From the NCBI RefSeq assembly GCF_004216475.1, contig NZ_CP022303.1:186001-250000 (forward strand): 64,000 nt of DNA. The letters are read 5' to 3'. Shown here in pieces: positions 49,949 to 58,759 of the stretch. The stretch's first letter is position 1; the number at the start of each line of letters is the position of its first letter. Below the pieces are notes generated by a model. The model was not told the DNA's origin. It saw only the letters and a program-made list of their open reading frames with translations, and searched no databases. Both the position numbers and the translations under genes were made by a program. This stretch comes from Thalassococcus sp. S3 (GTDB taxonomy: Bacteria; Pseudomonadota; Alphaproteobacteria; Rhodobacterales; Rhodobacteraceae).

Positions 49949-50820
49949 CTCGTGCCTCCGTCCAAAGCGCGGTAAAGCCACAGCAGGGCAGCCTGTGCGC
50001 TGTCGCCGGTGTGGTGCAGGCCCAGTTGCCAGCCGGTGGCACGGGTCAGCCGGGTCAGCGCATCCTTGCGCTCTGCCAACCGGTCAAGATAGCGCTGCCG
50101 CAACTCCCCGGCCTTCAGGGTCTCATGGGCCAGTGTGCCGCCCATGCTTTGGAAGATGGTCCGCCCCCGATAGGGAAACACTTCCTCGCTTGGATCGAGG
50201 ATCTGCAAGAGAACGCCGCGAACGCCGCGATCTGCGGCCTTGGTGAGGGCCAGTTCCACCTCCGCCAGATCTCCGAGGAAGTCCGACATAAAAAGAGCCC
50301 GTGCATGCGGGATCATTGCCCGGTGTTCGGGGGCGGCGTAGTCTGACGCATCATCGACGCTGAAGGCCTCGGCCAGCCTGATGATCTGCGCATTGCCCCG
50401 GCGGGGCGGCAATGTGGTGCCGGTGAGCCCGACCCGTTCGCCGCCTCGCACCAGCAGGATCGCCGTGGCCAGGGTCAAAAGGCGCGCGCGGTCCGCTTTG
50501 CTGGGCAAACCCGCATCCGAGGCAAAACGCATCGACGCGCCCTGATCGACCCAGAGCATCACAGATTGCGCGATCTGCCATTCGCGCTCGCGCACGAATT
50601 GCTGGTCGCCGCGTGCGCTGCGGCGGTGGTCGATCAGCCTGCGGCTGTCTCCCATCTGGGCGGGGCGGTATTGCCAGAAATCGTCTCCCAACCCCGCGCG
50701 GCGGCGCCCGTGATCACCCAGAAGGACAGTCCCGGCCAGATGTTCCGCCCGCGCGAGAAGCGGCGGCAGGCGGCTGGCTTCGGCTTCCGAGCGTTCGCGA
50801 AGGGTCAGGACTGGGCTCAC
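49945..50820 (-). CDS. DUF58 domain protein
   Basis: The 291-residue DUF58 (VWA-related) protein contains FWQYRPAQMGDSRRLIDHRRSA and LWVDQGASMRF, the latter resembling a degenerate MIDAS opening. DUF58 proteins are routinely encoded next to MoxR ATPases and are thought to be their partners or substrates in metal insertion or complex assembly. Both ends overlap the neighbouring genes by 4 bases (ATGA), so translation is coupled across the operon. Confidence 0.85.
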   Translation of the reverse strand: MSPVLTLRERSEAEASRLPPLLARAEHLAGTVLLGDHGRRRAGLGDDFWQYRPAQMGDSRRLIDHRRSARGDQQFVREREWQIAQSVMLWVDQGASMRFASDAGLPSKADRARLLTLATAILLVRGGERVGLTGTTLPPRRGNAQIIRLAEAFSVDDASDYAAPEHRAMIPHARALFMSDFLGDLAEVELALTKAADRGVRGVLLQILDPSEEVFPYRGRTIFQSMGGTLAHETLKAGELRQRYLDRLAERKDALTRLTRATGWQLGLHHTGDSAQAALLWLYRALDGGTR

Positions 50821-51824
50821 GCGGCGGCCTCGGTCCGCGCCAGCCCGCCTGCGGTGCTCTCGATCAGGTCGGCAAGGCTGTCACCCCGGGCACGCGCGGC
50901 GAAGTTCAGCGCCATCCGGTGGCTCAGAACCGGGCGGGCCATGTCGATCACGTCCTCTGCATTGGGCGCCAGACGCCCCTGCAGCAGCGCGCGGGCGCGG
51001 ACGGTCAGCATCAGCGCTTGCGCGGCACGTGGGCCGGGGCCCCAGGCCACGGTGTCGCGCACCCGCTCGGACACGCCGGCCTCCTCCGGGCGGAAGGCCC
51101 GGACGAGATCGAGGATCATTTCCACGACCGACTCGCCCACCGGCATCCGCCGCAGCAGGGTTTGCGCGGCCAACAGATCGCTCTGCGTGAACACGGCGGA
51201 GGCTTCGGCCTCGCTTACGCCTGTCGTGGCCAGCAGGATGTCCCGTTCGGTGTCGCGGTCAGGGTAGCTGACGTCGATCTGGACGAGGAAGCGGTCGAGC
51301 TGTGCTTCGGGCAGCGGATAAGTGCCTTCCTGCTCGATCGGGTTTTGCGTGGCCAGCACGTGGAACGGCACACCCAGCGCGCGGTCTTCGCCTGCAACGG
51401 TCACGGTCTTTTCCTGCATCGCCTGCAGCAGGGCGGACTGCGTCCGCGGCGAGGCGCGGTTGATCTCGTCCGCCATCAGAAGCTGGCAGAAGATCGGGCC
51501 GGGCACGAAGCGGAAGGCACGGGTGCCGTCCTCCATCGTGTCGAGCACCTCGGAGCCGAGGATGTCGGCGGGCATTAGGTCCGGCGTGAACTGGATGCGG
51601 TTGCCGTGCAGACCCATCACCGTGCTCAGTGTTTCGACCAGCCGGGTTTTGCCCAGACCGGGCAGGCCGATCAAGAGGGCATGGCCACCGCACAGAAGGG
51701 ATGTCAGCGTCAGGTCCACGACCCGCTCCTGACCGATGAAGCGGCGCGTGATCGAGGCGCGCGCCTCGGCGAGCTTGTCTTCCAGCGCTTCGATGCCGGC
51801 TACCAGATCCGTCGCGTCGGACAT
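50817..51824 (-). CDS. MoxR-family AAA+ ATPase
   Basis: The 335-residue MoxR-type AAA+ chaperone has Walker A GLPGLGKT (53-60), Walker B LLMADEINRASPRTQ and the sensor region VLATQNPIEQEGTYPLPEAQLDRF. MoxR proteins act as chaperones for cofactor or metal insertion into partner complexes. It is the first gene of a four-gene minus-strand operon (MoxR, DUF58, DUF4159, GATase-like). It is divergent from the DUF1285 gene, with about 35-58 bases between starts. Confidence 0.92.
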   Translation of the reverse strand: MSDATDLVAGIEALEDKLAEARASITRRFIGQERVVDLTLTSLLCGGHALLIGLPGLGKTRLVETLSTVMGLHGNRIQFTPDLMPADILGSEVLDTMEDGTRAFRFVPGPIFCQLLMADEINRASPRTQSALLQAMQEKTVTVAGEDRALGVPFHVLATQNPIEQEGTYPLPEAQLDRFLVQIDVSYPDRDTERDILLATTGVSEAEASAVFTQSDLLAAQTLLRRMPVGESVVEMILDLVRAFRPEEAGVSERVRDTVAWGPGPRAAQALMLTVRARALLQGRLAPNAEDVIDMARPVLSHRMALNFAARARGDSLADLIESTAGGLARTEAAA

Positions 51825-51882
51825 GACTTTCCTTTCCTGCCGCTTATAGTTTCATCTAGTGAGTGTATCCCGACAAACCAAA

Positions 51883-52476
51883 ATGGCAAAAGCAATGAGC
51901 GCACAAAAAGCTGTGACACCATCCGCCGAGGGGTTGGCTGCCTCTGTCAGGGCAAGCGGCAGCAAGGCCTTGCCGCCTGTGCATCTGTGGAACCCCCCGT
52001 TCTGCGGCGATCTCGACATTCGCATTGCGCGGGACGGCACGTGGTATTATCTAGGCACGCCCTTTGGCCGGCCGGAACTGGTCAAACTGTTCTCGTCGAT
52101 TCTCAAGAAAGAGGACGGCAAGTATTTTCTGGTCACGCCGGTTGAAAAGGTCGGCATCACAGTTGAGGACGCGCCTTTCGTGGCGGTGGATTTCGATGTC
52201 GTGGAAGAGCGAGGGGCCCAGGCGCTGCGCTTCGTCACGCAGGTGGGCGACGAGGCAATGGCAGGCCCGGATCACCCCATCCGGGTGGAACGTGACGCCG
52301 AGACCGGAGAGCCGTCGCCCTATATCATGATCCGCGCCAATCTCGAGGCGCTGATCGACCGGAAGAGCTTTTACCGGCTGGTCGATCTGGGCGCGCATCA
52401 CGAGGGGTGGTTCGGCCTCTGGTCGCAGGGGACGTTTTTTCCGATCATCCCGTCCGAAGAGCTGGAAGAGGCATAA
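51883..52476 (+). CDS. DUF1285 domain protein
   Basis: The protein of about 197 residues matches the DUF1285 family: VHLWNPPFCGDLDIRIARDGTWYYLGTPFGRPELVKLFSSIL, read as consecutive conserved parts, and later FVAVDFDV and GLWSQGTFFPIIP. Its role is unknown. Genes of this family are often next to MoxR operons in Rhodobacterales, and here it is divergent from moxR. The start is uncertain: ATGs at 51883 and 51895, or a GTG at 51859 just after TATAGT (51845-51850), are possible, and none has a clear Shine-Dalgarno. Confidence 0.8.
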   Translation: MAKAMSAQKAVTPSAEGLAASVRASGSKALPPVHLWNPPFCGDLDIRIARDGTWYYLGTPFGRPELVKLFSSILKKEDGKYFLVTPVEKVGITVEDAPFVAVDFDVVEERGAQALRFVTQVGDEAMAGPDHPIRVERDAETGEPSPYIMIRANLEALIDRKSFYRLVDLGAHHEGWFGLWSQGTFFPIIPSEELEEA

Positions 52477-52536
52477 AGGTCTGGTCTTTGGTCAGGCCGT
52501 GCGGCATCAGGGCGCTAACTCAGAGGAGCCGTTTGA

Positions 52537-52767
52537 ATGCTACCAGCCCGCTTTGCGCCCGTTCTCTTCGGCCTGATCCTGTCGGGATTGATGTCGTGTA
52601 TCGTGTCAGGGATTGCGACCCTGCGCGCCCTGGGTCTTGCGGAGGGCGCGTTCGGGGCCTGGATGACGTCCTGGGCCTTTAGCTGGGCGGTGGCCTTTCC
52701 GGTGGTCCTGATCGTGGCGCCGGTGACCCGGAGGCTGGTTGCGAAACTCGTTACTCCGGCACCCTAA
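52537..52767 (+). CDS. DUF2798 small membrane protein
   Basis: The 76-residue protein has two membrane helices (about 8-27 and 46-64). The family-typical features are FGLILSGLMSCIVSGIATLRA and a C-terminal basic PVTRRLVAKLV. Function unknown. GAGGAG (52522-52527) lies nine bases upstream of the ATG. It is followed by hairpins and a variant B intergenic element against the converging DUF1428 gene. Confidence 0.8.
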   Translation: MLPARFAPVLFGLILSGLMSCIVSGIATLRALGLAEGAFGAWMTSWAFSWAVAFPVVLIVAPVTRRLVAKLVTPAP

Positions 52768-52807
52768 GCCCTTTCAAATCGAGCGCCTGCGGCGCACACG
52801 ATGTTTG

Positions 52808-52880
52808 CCGCACGTGACCGTGCGGGTTGGGGGCCAGCCCCCAAACCCCCGCCGTATTTGGATCGAGAAGAAGCAGGGGA
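52808..52880. repeat. Hairpins plus intergenic element, variant B
   Basis: Two stems precede the element: ccgcacg/cgtgcgg (52808-52814, 52819-52825) and ttggggg/cccccaa (52827-52833, 52838-52844). CCGTATTTGGATCGAGAAG (start 52852) follows. The TCA right after base 52880 is the stop codon of DUF1428, as with the exporter gene at 43821. Confidence 0.65.
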
Positions 52881-53240
52881 TCAGCGGTTGAAGATGACCT
52901 CGAACCCGCCCCACATCATGCGTTTCATGTCGAAAGGAGCGTCGGAGGGGTCGCCCATTTCCTGCCAGCGCGGATCGGTTTCCATCGAGGCGGCACAGGC
53001 CTCGTAGGCGGCCTTGTCCCGCCACTCGATCCAAGAGAAGGCGACCACTTCGCCTTTTTCGGCCTTGACCGCCATCGGGAAGGAGGTGTGTTCGCCGTCG
53101 GGGACATCCTCGCCCCAGCATTCGCGGGTCGAGAGCGCGCCGTAATCCTGAAAAATGGGCCAGGCCTTTTCTGCCATCTCGATATAGGCCGCTTTCTGGT
53201 CGACTGGGACGGGGCTGAGGAAGCCTTGGATATAGGGCAT
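52881..53240 (-). CDS. DUF1428 domain protein
   Basis: The 119-residue protein matches DUF1428 (ferredoxin-like/dimeric alpha-beta barrel): MPYIQGFLSPVPVDQKAAY, LSTRECWGEDVPDG, FSWIEWRDKAAY and DMKRMMWGGFE. The function is unproven; the fold resembles small monooxygenase-like or RNA-signal proteins. It is divergent from a marR gene across a palindrome that may control both, so it is a plausible MarR target. Confidence 0.87.
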   Translation of the reverse strand: MPYIQGFLSPVPVDQKAAYIEMAEKAWPIFQDYGALSTRECWGEDVPDGEHTSFPMAVKAEKGEVVAFSWIEWRDKAAYEACAASMETDPRWQEMGDPSDAPFDMKRMMWGGFEVIFNR

Positions 53241-53283
53241 GTCGGTCTCCTGTTTTTCGAATGGCGGAAGGTTGACATGATTC

Positions 53284-53301
53284 TATGTTGATATCAACAT
53301 A
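53284..53301. promoter_or_regulatory. 18-bp perfect palindrome, likely MarR operator
   Basis: TATGTTGATATCAACATA is self-complementary over all 18 bases, in the 67-bp gap between DUF1428 and marR. TTGACA (53272-53277) precedes it as a good -35, so the site would cover the -10 region of marR. Binding is inferred. Confidence 0.7.
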
Positions 53302-53307
53302 TATGCT

Positions 53308-53751
53308 ATGATGCGTTCTGATCTGCCGCTTTCCGCCACACATGAAGTGCGTGACCGTTGCCTCTGTCTGCATGTCCAGCGCGCGGCGCGGGCACTGGGG
53401 CGGAGGTTTGACGAGGCGCTTCGGCCCTTTGGGCTGACCCATGGGCAATATTCGATGATGATCGCGCTGAACCGGCCCGAAGCGCCGCGGATCAGCGATC
53501 TGGCACCCTTTCTGGCGATGGATCGGACAACACTAACCGCGGCGCTGAAACCGCTCACCCGGCGCGGGCTGGTGGAGGTTGTGGCCGATGAGAAGGACCG
53601 CAGGTCAAAGCGGCTCAGGCTGACAGAGGCGGGGCGGGATGTGCTGGTCGAGGCGCTGCCGGTTTGGAGGGACACGCATGACCGGCTTGATGAAGAGTTG
53701 AAATCGCCGGACCCGCTGCAGTTGCGGGCTGATCTGCGGGCGCTGGGTTAG
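53308..53751 (+). CDS. MarR-family transcriptional regulator
   Basis: The 147-residue winged-helix repressor has RAARALGRRFDEALRPFGLTHGQYSMM (dimer helix and approach, in adjacent parts), the recognition-helix segment FLAMDRTTLTAALKPLTRRGLV and the wing EKDRRSKRLRLTEAG. MarR proteins usually repress a neighbouring gene and release DNA on binding a small molecule. The promoter (TTGACA at 53272) would put the transcript start close to the ATG, so the mRNA may be nearly leaderless. Likely targets are itself and DUF1428. Confidence 0.9.
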   Translation: MMRSDLPLSATHEVRDRCLCLHVQRAARALGRRFDEALRPFGLTHGQYSMMIALNRPEAPRISDLAPFLAMDRTTLTAALKPLTRRGLVEVVADEKDRRSKRLRLTEAGRDVLVEALPVWRDTHDRLDEELKSPDPLQLRADLRALG

Positions 53752-53774
53752 ACTGATACGTGTGACGCCTTTCG

Positions 53775-54284
53775 TTAAGGCACGGACGCGGTATCTGTCA
53801 GGCGTGTGATGAAGCGCTGATCGGACGAAGCATAGACCACGCCTGCCATTTTTTCGTCCGCATAAGCCGTACGATTGGTCACGTGGCTGTCATATGGTCC
53901 GGCTTTGATGAGTCTTTCGCCCTTCTCCCACACAAGCCAGAGACCGTGCTCGCTCTCCCAATCGCACGCCGCCATGATCGCGATGAAGATTGTGTCGGGA
54001 TATTCCGGTCTCGTTTTGAAATAGAGATGCCGGGGACGCACATGGTCCCAAATCGCTTCAGGACTGTCCGGTATGCCCATTTCGGCATCCAGCCCGTCCT
54101 CGCCGTCGACGGCGCTCTGAAAGTCCTTGTAATAGGAATAGACATGGATCGTGTCGGCCAGACGGTGCCGGTGATCGAGCGCCAGAAATGCATTCAGCGA
54201 GGACTCCTCCTCGGGCGTGGCAGGCTCCCGCTCCAGCGCAAATTCATGATCGTCGAAATAGCGCGGCTTGATGGTCAGCTCCAT
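53775..54284 (-). CDS. Hypothetical protein downstream of polA
   Basis: I do not recognise this 169-residue protein. It is acidic, soluble and without a signal peptide; DRHRLADTIHVYSYYKDFQSAV and IFIAIMAACDWESEHGLWLVWEKG are its best ordered parts. The ATG overlaps the polA stop codon by one base (TGATG), so it is probably translated with polA. It could be an immunity-like or DUF6985-like protein, but this is a guess. Confidence 0.65.
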   Translation of the reverse strand: MELTIKPRYFDDHEFALEREPATPEEESSLNAFLALDHRHRLADTIHVYSYYKDFQSAVDGEDGLDAEMGIPDSPEAIWDHVRPRHLYFKTRPEYPDTIFIAIMAACDWESEHGLWLVWEKGERLIKAGPYDSHVTNRTAYADEKMAGVVYASSDQRFITRLTDTASVP

Positions 54285-57085
54285 CAATGCGCTTCAGCCC
54301 AGTTTTGGCCCTGGCCTGCATCCACGATCAGGGGCACATCCAGATGCACGGCGGGTTTGGCGGCGGCTTCCATCACCTCCTTGGCGGTGACGATCAGGTC
54401 GTCGATGCCGGCATCGTCCACTTCGAAGAGCAGCTCATCGTGGACCTGCAGCAGCATGCGGGCCGGCTGTCCCTCGATTGCGGCGGGCATACGGATCATC
54501 GCGCGGCGGATGATGTCTGCGGCTGTGCCCTGGATCGGCGCGTTGATCGCCGCGCGGTAGGCGAAGCTGGCGCGGGGACCCTTTGCGTTGATCTCGGGTG
54601 TGTGGATCTTGCGGCCGAAGAGGGTCTGGACGTAGCCATGTTCCTTCGCGAAGGCCTTGGTGTCGTCCATATAGGCGCGGATGCCCGGGAACCGTTCGAA
54701 ATACCGGTCGATGAAGCCCTGCGCCTCCCCACGTGGGATGCGCAGGTTGCGGGCGAGGCCGAAGCCGGAAATGCCGTAGATCACGCCGAAATTGATGGCC
54801 TTGGCGCGGCGGCGCACTTCGGGTGTCATCTGGTCGAGCGGTACGTCGAACATCTCGGACGCGGTCATCGCGTGGATATCGAGCCCGTCGGCGAAGGCCT
54901 GTTTCAGGGCCGGGATGTCGGCGATATGGGCGAGGATGCGCAGCTCGATCTGGGAATAGTCGAGGGCCACCAGCGTTTTGCCTTCTTCGGAGACAAAGGC
55001 CTCGCGGATGCGGCGGCCTTCTTCGGTCCGGATCGGGATGTTCTGCAGGTTCGGGTCGGTGGAGGCGAGCCGACCGGTCGAGGCACCTGCGATGGAATAG
55101 GACGTGTGCACGCGTCCGGTATCGGTGTTGATGTGGTCCTGCAGCGCATCGGTATAGGTCGATTTCAGCTTGCTGAGTTGGCGCCAGTCCAGAACGCGGG
55201 CGGGCAGTTCGTGTTCGGTCGCCAGATCCTCCAGTACATCGGCGCCTGTCGCGTAAGCGCCTGTTTTACCGCGCTTTCCGCCTTCGATGCCCATCTTGTC
55301 AAAGAGGATCTCGCCCAATTGCTTGGGTGAGCCCACGTTGAACGTCTCCCCGGCCAGTTCGTGGATCTCCGCCTCAAGCCCCGCCATCTTCTGGGCAAAG
55401 GCGTTCGACATGCGGCTGAGCGTGTCGCGGTCGACCTTGATCCCGTCCCTCTCCATCTGCGCCAGCACCGGTACCATCGGACGTTCCAGCGTCTCGTAGA
55501 CCGTCGTGACCTTGCCGCGATGGAGTTGCGGCTTGAGAAGCTGCCAGAGGCGTAGGGTGATGTCGGCATCTTCGGCGGCGTATTTCGTTGCGTCGTCGAT
55601 GGGGACCTTGTCGAAGGTGATCGCCGATTTGCCGCTGCCCAGCAGGGGTTTGATCGGGATCGGCGTGTGACCCAGATACCGCTCGCTCAGCGTGTCCATG
55701 CCGTGGCCGTGCATGCCGCCATGCAGCACGTAGGACAGCAGCATCGTGTCGTCGATGGGCGCCACATCCACGCCGTAGCGGGCAAAGATCTTGGCATCGT
55801 ACTTCATGTTCTGGCCGATCTTAAGGATCGCTTCATCCTCAAGCACCGGTTTCAGGATCTCTAATGCAGCTTCTGTCCCGATCTGCCCCTCGGCCAGCTT
55901 GGGGGAGCCGAAAAGATCGTCGCTCGCTCCGTCCTTGTGAATCAGCGGGATGTAACAGGCCTCCCCCGCCTCGACGCAGAGCGAGATGCCCACCAGTTCC
56001 GCAATCATTTCGTTGAGACCGGTCGTCTCGGTATCGACCGCGACCCAGCCGCGCTCGCGGATCTTCTCGACCCAGGTTTTCAACGTTTCCGCATCGCGCA
56101 CGCAAGTATAAGTGGCCGCGTCAAACGACGGGGCCTCCGGCGCGTCGCTTTCTTCGGGCTGGACCGGTTTGTCCTCGATCACCGGTGCTTCGACGCCCAG
56201 GTGGTCGGCGATGCGTTTGGACAGGGTGCGAAACTCCATCTCCGCCAGAAACGCCATCAGTTGGTCCGGCTTGGGGTCTCGGACCTCCAGATCGTCCAGC
56301 GTGAAGTCCAGCGGGGTCTCGCAATCCAGTTGCACCAGCCTCTTGGACAGCTCGATCTGATCCCGCATGTCGATCAGGGTCTGGCGCCTCTTGGGCTGCT
56401 TGATCTCTTCGGCGCGGTCCAGCAGCTCTTCCAGCGAGCCGAACTCGTTGATCAGCAGCGCCGCCGTCTTGATCCCGATCCCGGGCGCTCCGGGGACGTT
56501 GTCCACGCTGTCTCCGGCCAGCGCCTGCACGTCCACCACGCGCTCCGGGCCGACGCCGAATTTCTCCATCACGCCGTCGCTGTCGATGCGGCGGTTCTTC
56601 ATCGCATCCAGCATCTCGACCCCGTCACCGACAAGCTGCATCAGGTCCTTGTCCGAACTGATAATCGTCACGCGCCCCCCGGCCTCTCGGGCCTGTACCG
56701 CCAGTGTGGCGATGATATCGTCGGCCTCATAGCCTTCCTTTTCCTTGCAGGCGATGTTGAACGCCTCCGTCGCCGTGCGGGTCAGCGGGATCTGGGGCCG
56801 CAGATCTTCCGGCATCTCATCGCGGTTGGCCTTGTACTGATCGTACATCTCGTTCCGGAACGTGTGGCTGCCCTTGTCGAAGATCACCGCCACGTGGGTG
56901 GGTGCTTCCGGCCCGTTGTTCCCTTCGACATAGCGGTGCAGCATGTTGCAGAACCCGCTCACCGCGCCAATCGGCAACCCGTCCGACTTGCGCGTCAGCG
57001 GCGGCAGCGCGTGATAGGCGCGGAAGATAAAGGCCGAGCCGTCGATCAGATGCAGATGGCAGCCCTTGCCGAATGATGAAGACAT
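54284..57085 (-). CDS. polA: DNA polymerase I
   Basis: The 933-residue enzyme has all three activities. The 5'-3' exonuclease domain starts HLHLIDGSAFIFRAYHALPP. An active 3'-5' proofreading domain follows, with its DEDD residues visible in VDTETTGLN, NMKYDAKIF and YAAEDADIT. The polymerase domain has DYSQIELRILAH (motif A), RRRAKAINFGVIYG (O helix, with Phe, so strong ddNTP discrimination) and LLQVHDELLFEV (motif C). It fills Okazaki and repair gaps. The start MSSSFGKGC has GGGTAAGGG upstream; a longer frame from 57343 is not conserved in character. Confidence 0.95.
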   Translation of the reverse strand: MSSSFGKGCHLHLIDGSAFIFRAYHALPPLTRKSDGLPIGAVSGFCNMLHRYVEGNNGPEAPTHVAVIFDKGSHTFRNEMYDQYKANRDEMPEDLRPQIPLTRTATEAFNIACKEKEGYEADDIIATLAVQAREAGGRVTIISSDKDLMQLVGDGVEMLDAMKNRRIDSDGVMEKFGVGPERVVDVQALAGDSVDNVPGAPGIGIKTAALLINEFGSLEELLDRAEEIKQPKRRQTLIDMRDQIELSKRLVQLDCETPLDFTLDDLEVRDPKPDQLMAFLAEMEFRTLSKRIADHLGVEAPVIEDKPVQPEESDAPEAPSFDAATYTCVRDAETLKTWVEKIRERGWVAVDTETTGLNEMIAELVGISLCVEAGEACYIPLIHKDGASDDLFGSPKLAEGQIGTEAALEILKPVLEDEAILKIGQNMKYDAKIFARYGVDVAPIDDTMLLSYVLHGGMHGHGMDTLSERYLGHTPIPIKPLLGSGKSAITFDKVPIDDATKYAAEDADITLRLWQLLKPQLHRGKVTTVYETLERPMVPVLAQMERDGIKVDRDTLSRMSNAFAQKMAGLEAEIHELAGETFNVGSPKQLGEILFDKMGIEGGKRGKTGAYATGADVLEDLATEHELPARVLDWRQLSKLKSTYTDALQDHINTDTGRVHTSYSIAGASTGRLASTDPNLQNIPIRTEEGRRIREAFVSEEGKTLVALDYSQIELRILAHIADIPALKQAFADGLDIHAMTASEMFDVPLDQMTPEVRRRAKAINFGVIYGISGFGLARNLRIPRGEAQGFIDRYFERFPGIRAYMDDTKAFAKEHGYVQTLFGRKIHTPEINAKGPRASFAYRAAINAPIQGTAADIIRRAMIRMPAAIEGQPARMLLQVHDELLFEVDDAGIDDLIVTAKEVMEAAAKPAVHLDVPLIVDAGQGQNWAEAH

Positions 57086-57235
57086 GTGACCCTTACCCCC
57101 TGTTGCGCCGCGCCATACTGTCATCTGCCACCGGAAGGTGCCAGCCGCCTCTTGCAGGTTTTCCGCGCTCTTTCGCTTGCCTTTTGACTCCCGGCCACAA
57201 TCTGCAACACTGCATGACATTAGGGAGGAGACATC

Positions 57236-58219
57236 ATGCTCAACAAAGTCGCTTTTGGCGCCGCCATTACCTTTGCTCTGTCCACCGGGGCGTTCGCTCA
57301 GGAAAAGATGCGGATTTCGCTGCAATTGCCGCTGACCAGTCACCTGGGCGAGAACCTGACCCTTTTCGAACAGGAAGTCGAAAGCCGCACCGGTGGTGCC
57401 ATTGATGTCGAGATCTACGACAGCGCCACGCTTTATAAGGACAAGGAAGTGCCCGCCGCCGTTGGCTCCGGCGCGATCGAGGCCGGGGTGGCCTCTCTGA
57501 CCCGCTATGTGGGCGATGCGCCCGTGGTCGATATCTTCTACATGCCCTTCCTCTTCAACACCGAAGAGAAGGTGCGCGCCGCCGTGGCCGAAGGGTCAAC
57601 CGTGCGCGACACGCTCGAAGCCGAGATCGCCAAGACCGGGGGCGAGGTTCTCTACTGGCAGGCCTATGGCGGCGCGATCCTTCTGTCGCAGGACGAGCCC
57701 ATTCGCACGCCTGCCGATCTCGAAGGCAAAAAGGTCCGCGTGTTCGGCAAGACTTTGGGTGATTTCGTCTCTGCCGCAGGCGGGGCGCCGACGCTCATCT
57801 CCGGCTCTGAACAATACCTTGCCTACCAGCGCGGCACCGTGGATGTGGGCATGACAGGCGTGTCCGGCGTCAAGTCCCGCAAGCTGTGGGAGGTGATGGA
57901 CACGATCACCAGGACCAACCATGCCAACATCGAATTCGTCGTGGTGGTCAACAGCGACTGGTGGGCCGGCCTCTCGCCCGAGATCCAGGGGCAGATCCGC
58001 GAAGCCGCCGCAGTGGCGCAGGAAGATGTGCGGGACCGCATGGCCTCTATCGAAGAGGCTGCGTATCAAGCCGCCATGGACAATGGCATGACCGTGGTCG
58101 ACCTGACCGATGAAGAGCTTGCTGCCTGGCAGGCCGTGGCCCAGCCCGTCTATGACGCCTACCTCGCCGCCGCCGGAGAGCCCGGTGCGACGGTGCTCAA
58201 CGCCATGACCGGCAACTAA
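57236..58219 (+). CDS. dctP: TRAP transporter substrate-binding protein (DctP)
   Basis: The 327-residue periplasmic binding protein has a clear signal peptide (cleavage near GAFAQEK) and DctP/TRAP features: VEIYDSATLYKDKEV, the specificity-helix region KKVRVFGKTLGDFVSAAGG, and GTVDVGMTG. It binds an organic acid or similar ligand and delivers it to the DctQ-DctM membrane unit encoded next. GGGAGGAG at 57223-57230 is the ribosome site. Ligand unknown; the typical arginine for carboxylate binding is probably in KKVRVFG. Confidence 0.92.
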   Translation: MLNKVAFGAAITFALSTGAFAQEKMRISLQLPLTSHLGENLTLFEQEVESRTGGAIDVEIYDSATLYKDKEVPAAVGSGAIEAGVASLTRYVGDAPVVDIFYMPFLFNTEEKVRAAVAEGSTVRDTLEAEIAKTGGEVLYWQAYGGAILLSQDEPIRTPADLEGKKVRVFGKTLGDFVSAAGGAPTLISGSEQYLAYQRGTVDVGMTGVSGVKSRKLWEVMDTITRTNHANIEFVVVVNSDWWAGLSPEIQGQIREAAAVAQEDVRDRMASIEEAAYQAAMDNGMTVVDLTDEELAAWQAVAQPVYDAYLAAAGEPGATVLNAMTGN

Positions 58220-58261
58220 AGAAGCGCCGGGCAGGGGCGACCCTGTCCGACCCCCGTTCCC

Positions 58262-58759
58262 ATGACAATGATCACGACCCTTTCGCGGATCGCGGGCCTT
58301 GCCGCGGCGATCCTGCTGGCTTTCACCGGCGCGATGCTCACCTACGAGGTGATCGCGCGCTATTTCTTTGTCCGCCCCACGATCTGGGCGGCCGAACTCA
58401 GCCAGCTTTGCCTCATCTGGGGCTGCCTTCTGGCGATGGCCCACGTGCTGCATCTGCGCCGCCACATCACCGTGAACGCGGTGACCAACCTGCTGCCATC
58501 CAGCGGACAGAAGATCTGCGCGGCGCTTTCGCTGATCGCCGTGATCGTCTTTTCGCTGATCGTCATGATCTGGGGCTGGGACATCTTTCATGAGAGTTTC
58601 GTGCGTGGCCGCACCACCGGCTCGCTCCTCAATCTGCCCGTCTGGATTGCCGAATTGTCGGTGCCCGTCGGGTTTGGTCTGCTCGCCGCGCAAGGCGTGG
58701 TCGAACTGATCGGTCTGCGCGGCAGCGATGCAGGGTCTCTGGGGGCAAGCCACGAATGA
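58262..58759 (+). CDS. dctQ: TRAP transporter small permease (DctQ)
   Basis: The 165-residue small subunit has four membrane helices (AGLAAAILLAFTGAMLTYEV, ...AELSQLCLIWGCLLAMAHVL, CAALSLIAVIVFSLIVMIWGW, VPVGFGLLAAQGVVELIGL). RRHITVN in the loop after helix 2 is typical. It couples with the large permease, whose ATG overlaps its stop by 4 bases. Confidence 0.9.
   Translation: MTMITTLSRIAGLAAAILLAFTGAMLTYEVIARYFFVRPTIWAAELSQLCLIWGCLLAMAHVLHLRRHITVNAVTNLLPSSGQKICAALSLIAVIVFSLIVMIWGWDIFHESFVRGRTTGSLLNLPVWIAELSVPVGFGLLAAQGVVELIGLRGSDAGSLGASHE

Noticed and set aside
51859..51882. GTG start for the DUF1285 protein at 51859
   Set aside because: It falls at about the expected transcription start after TATAGT and adds residues without family support; kept only as an alternative.
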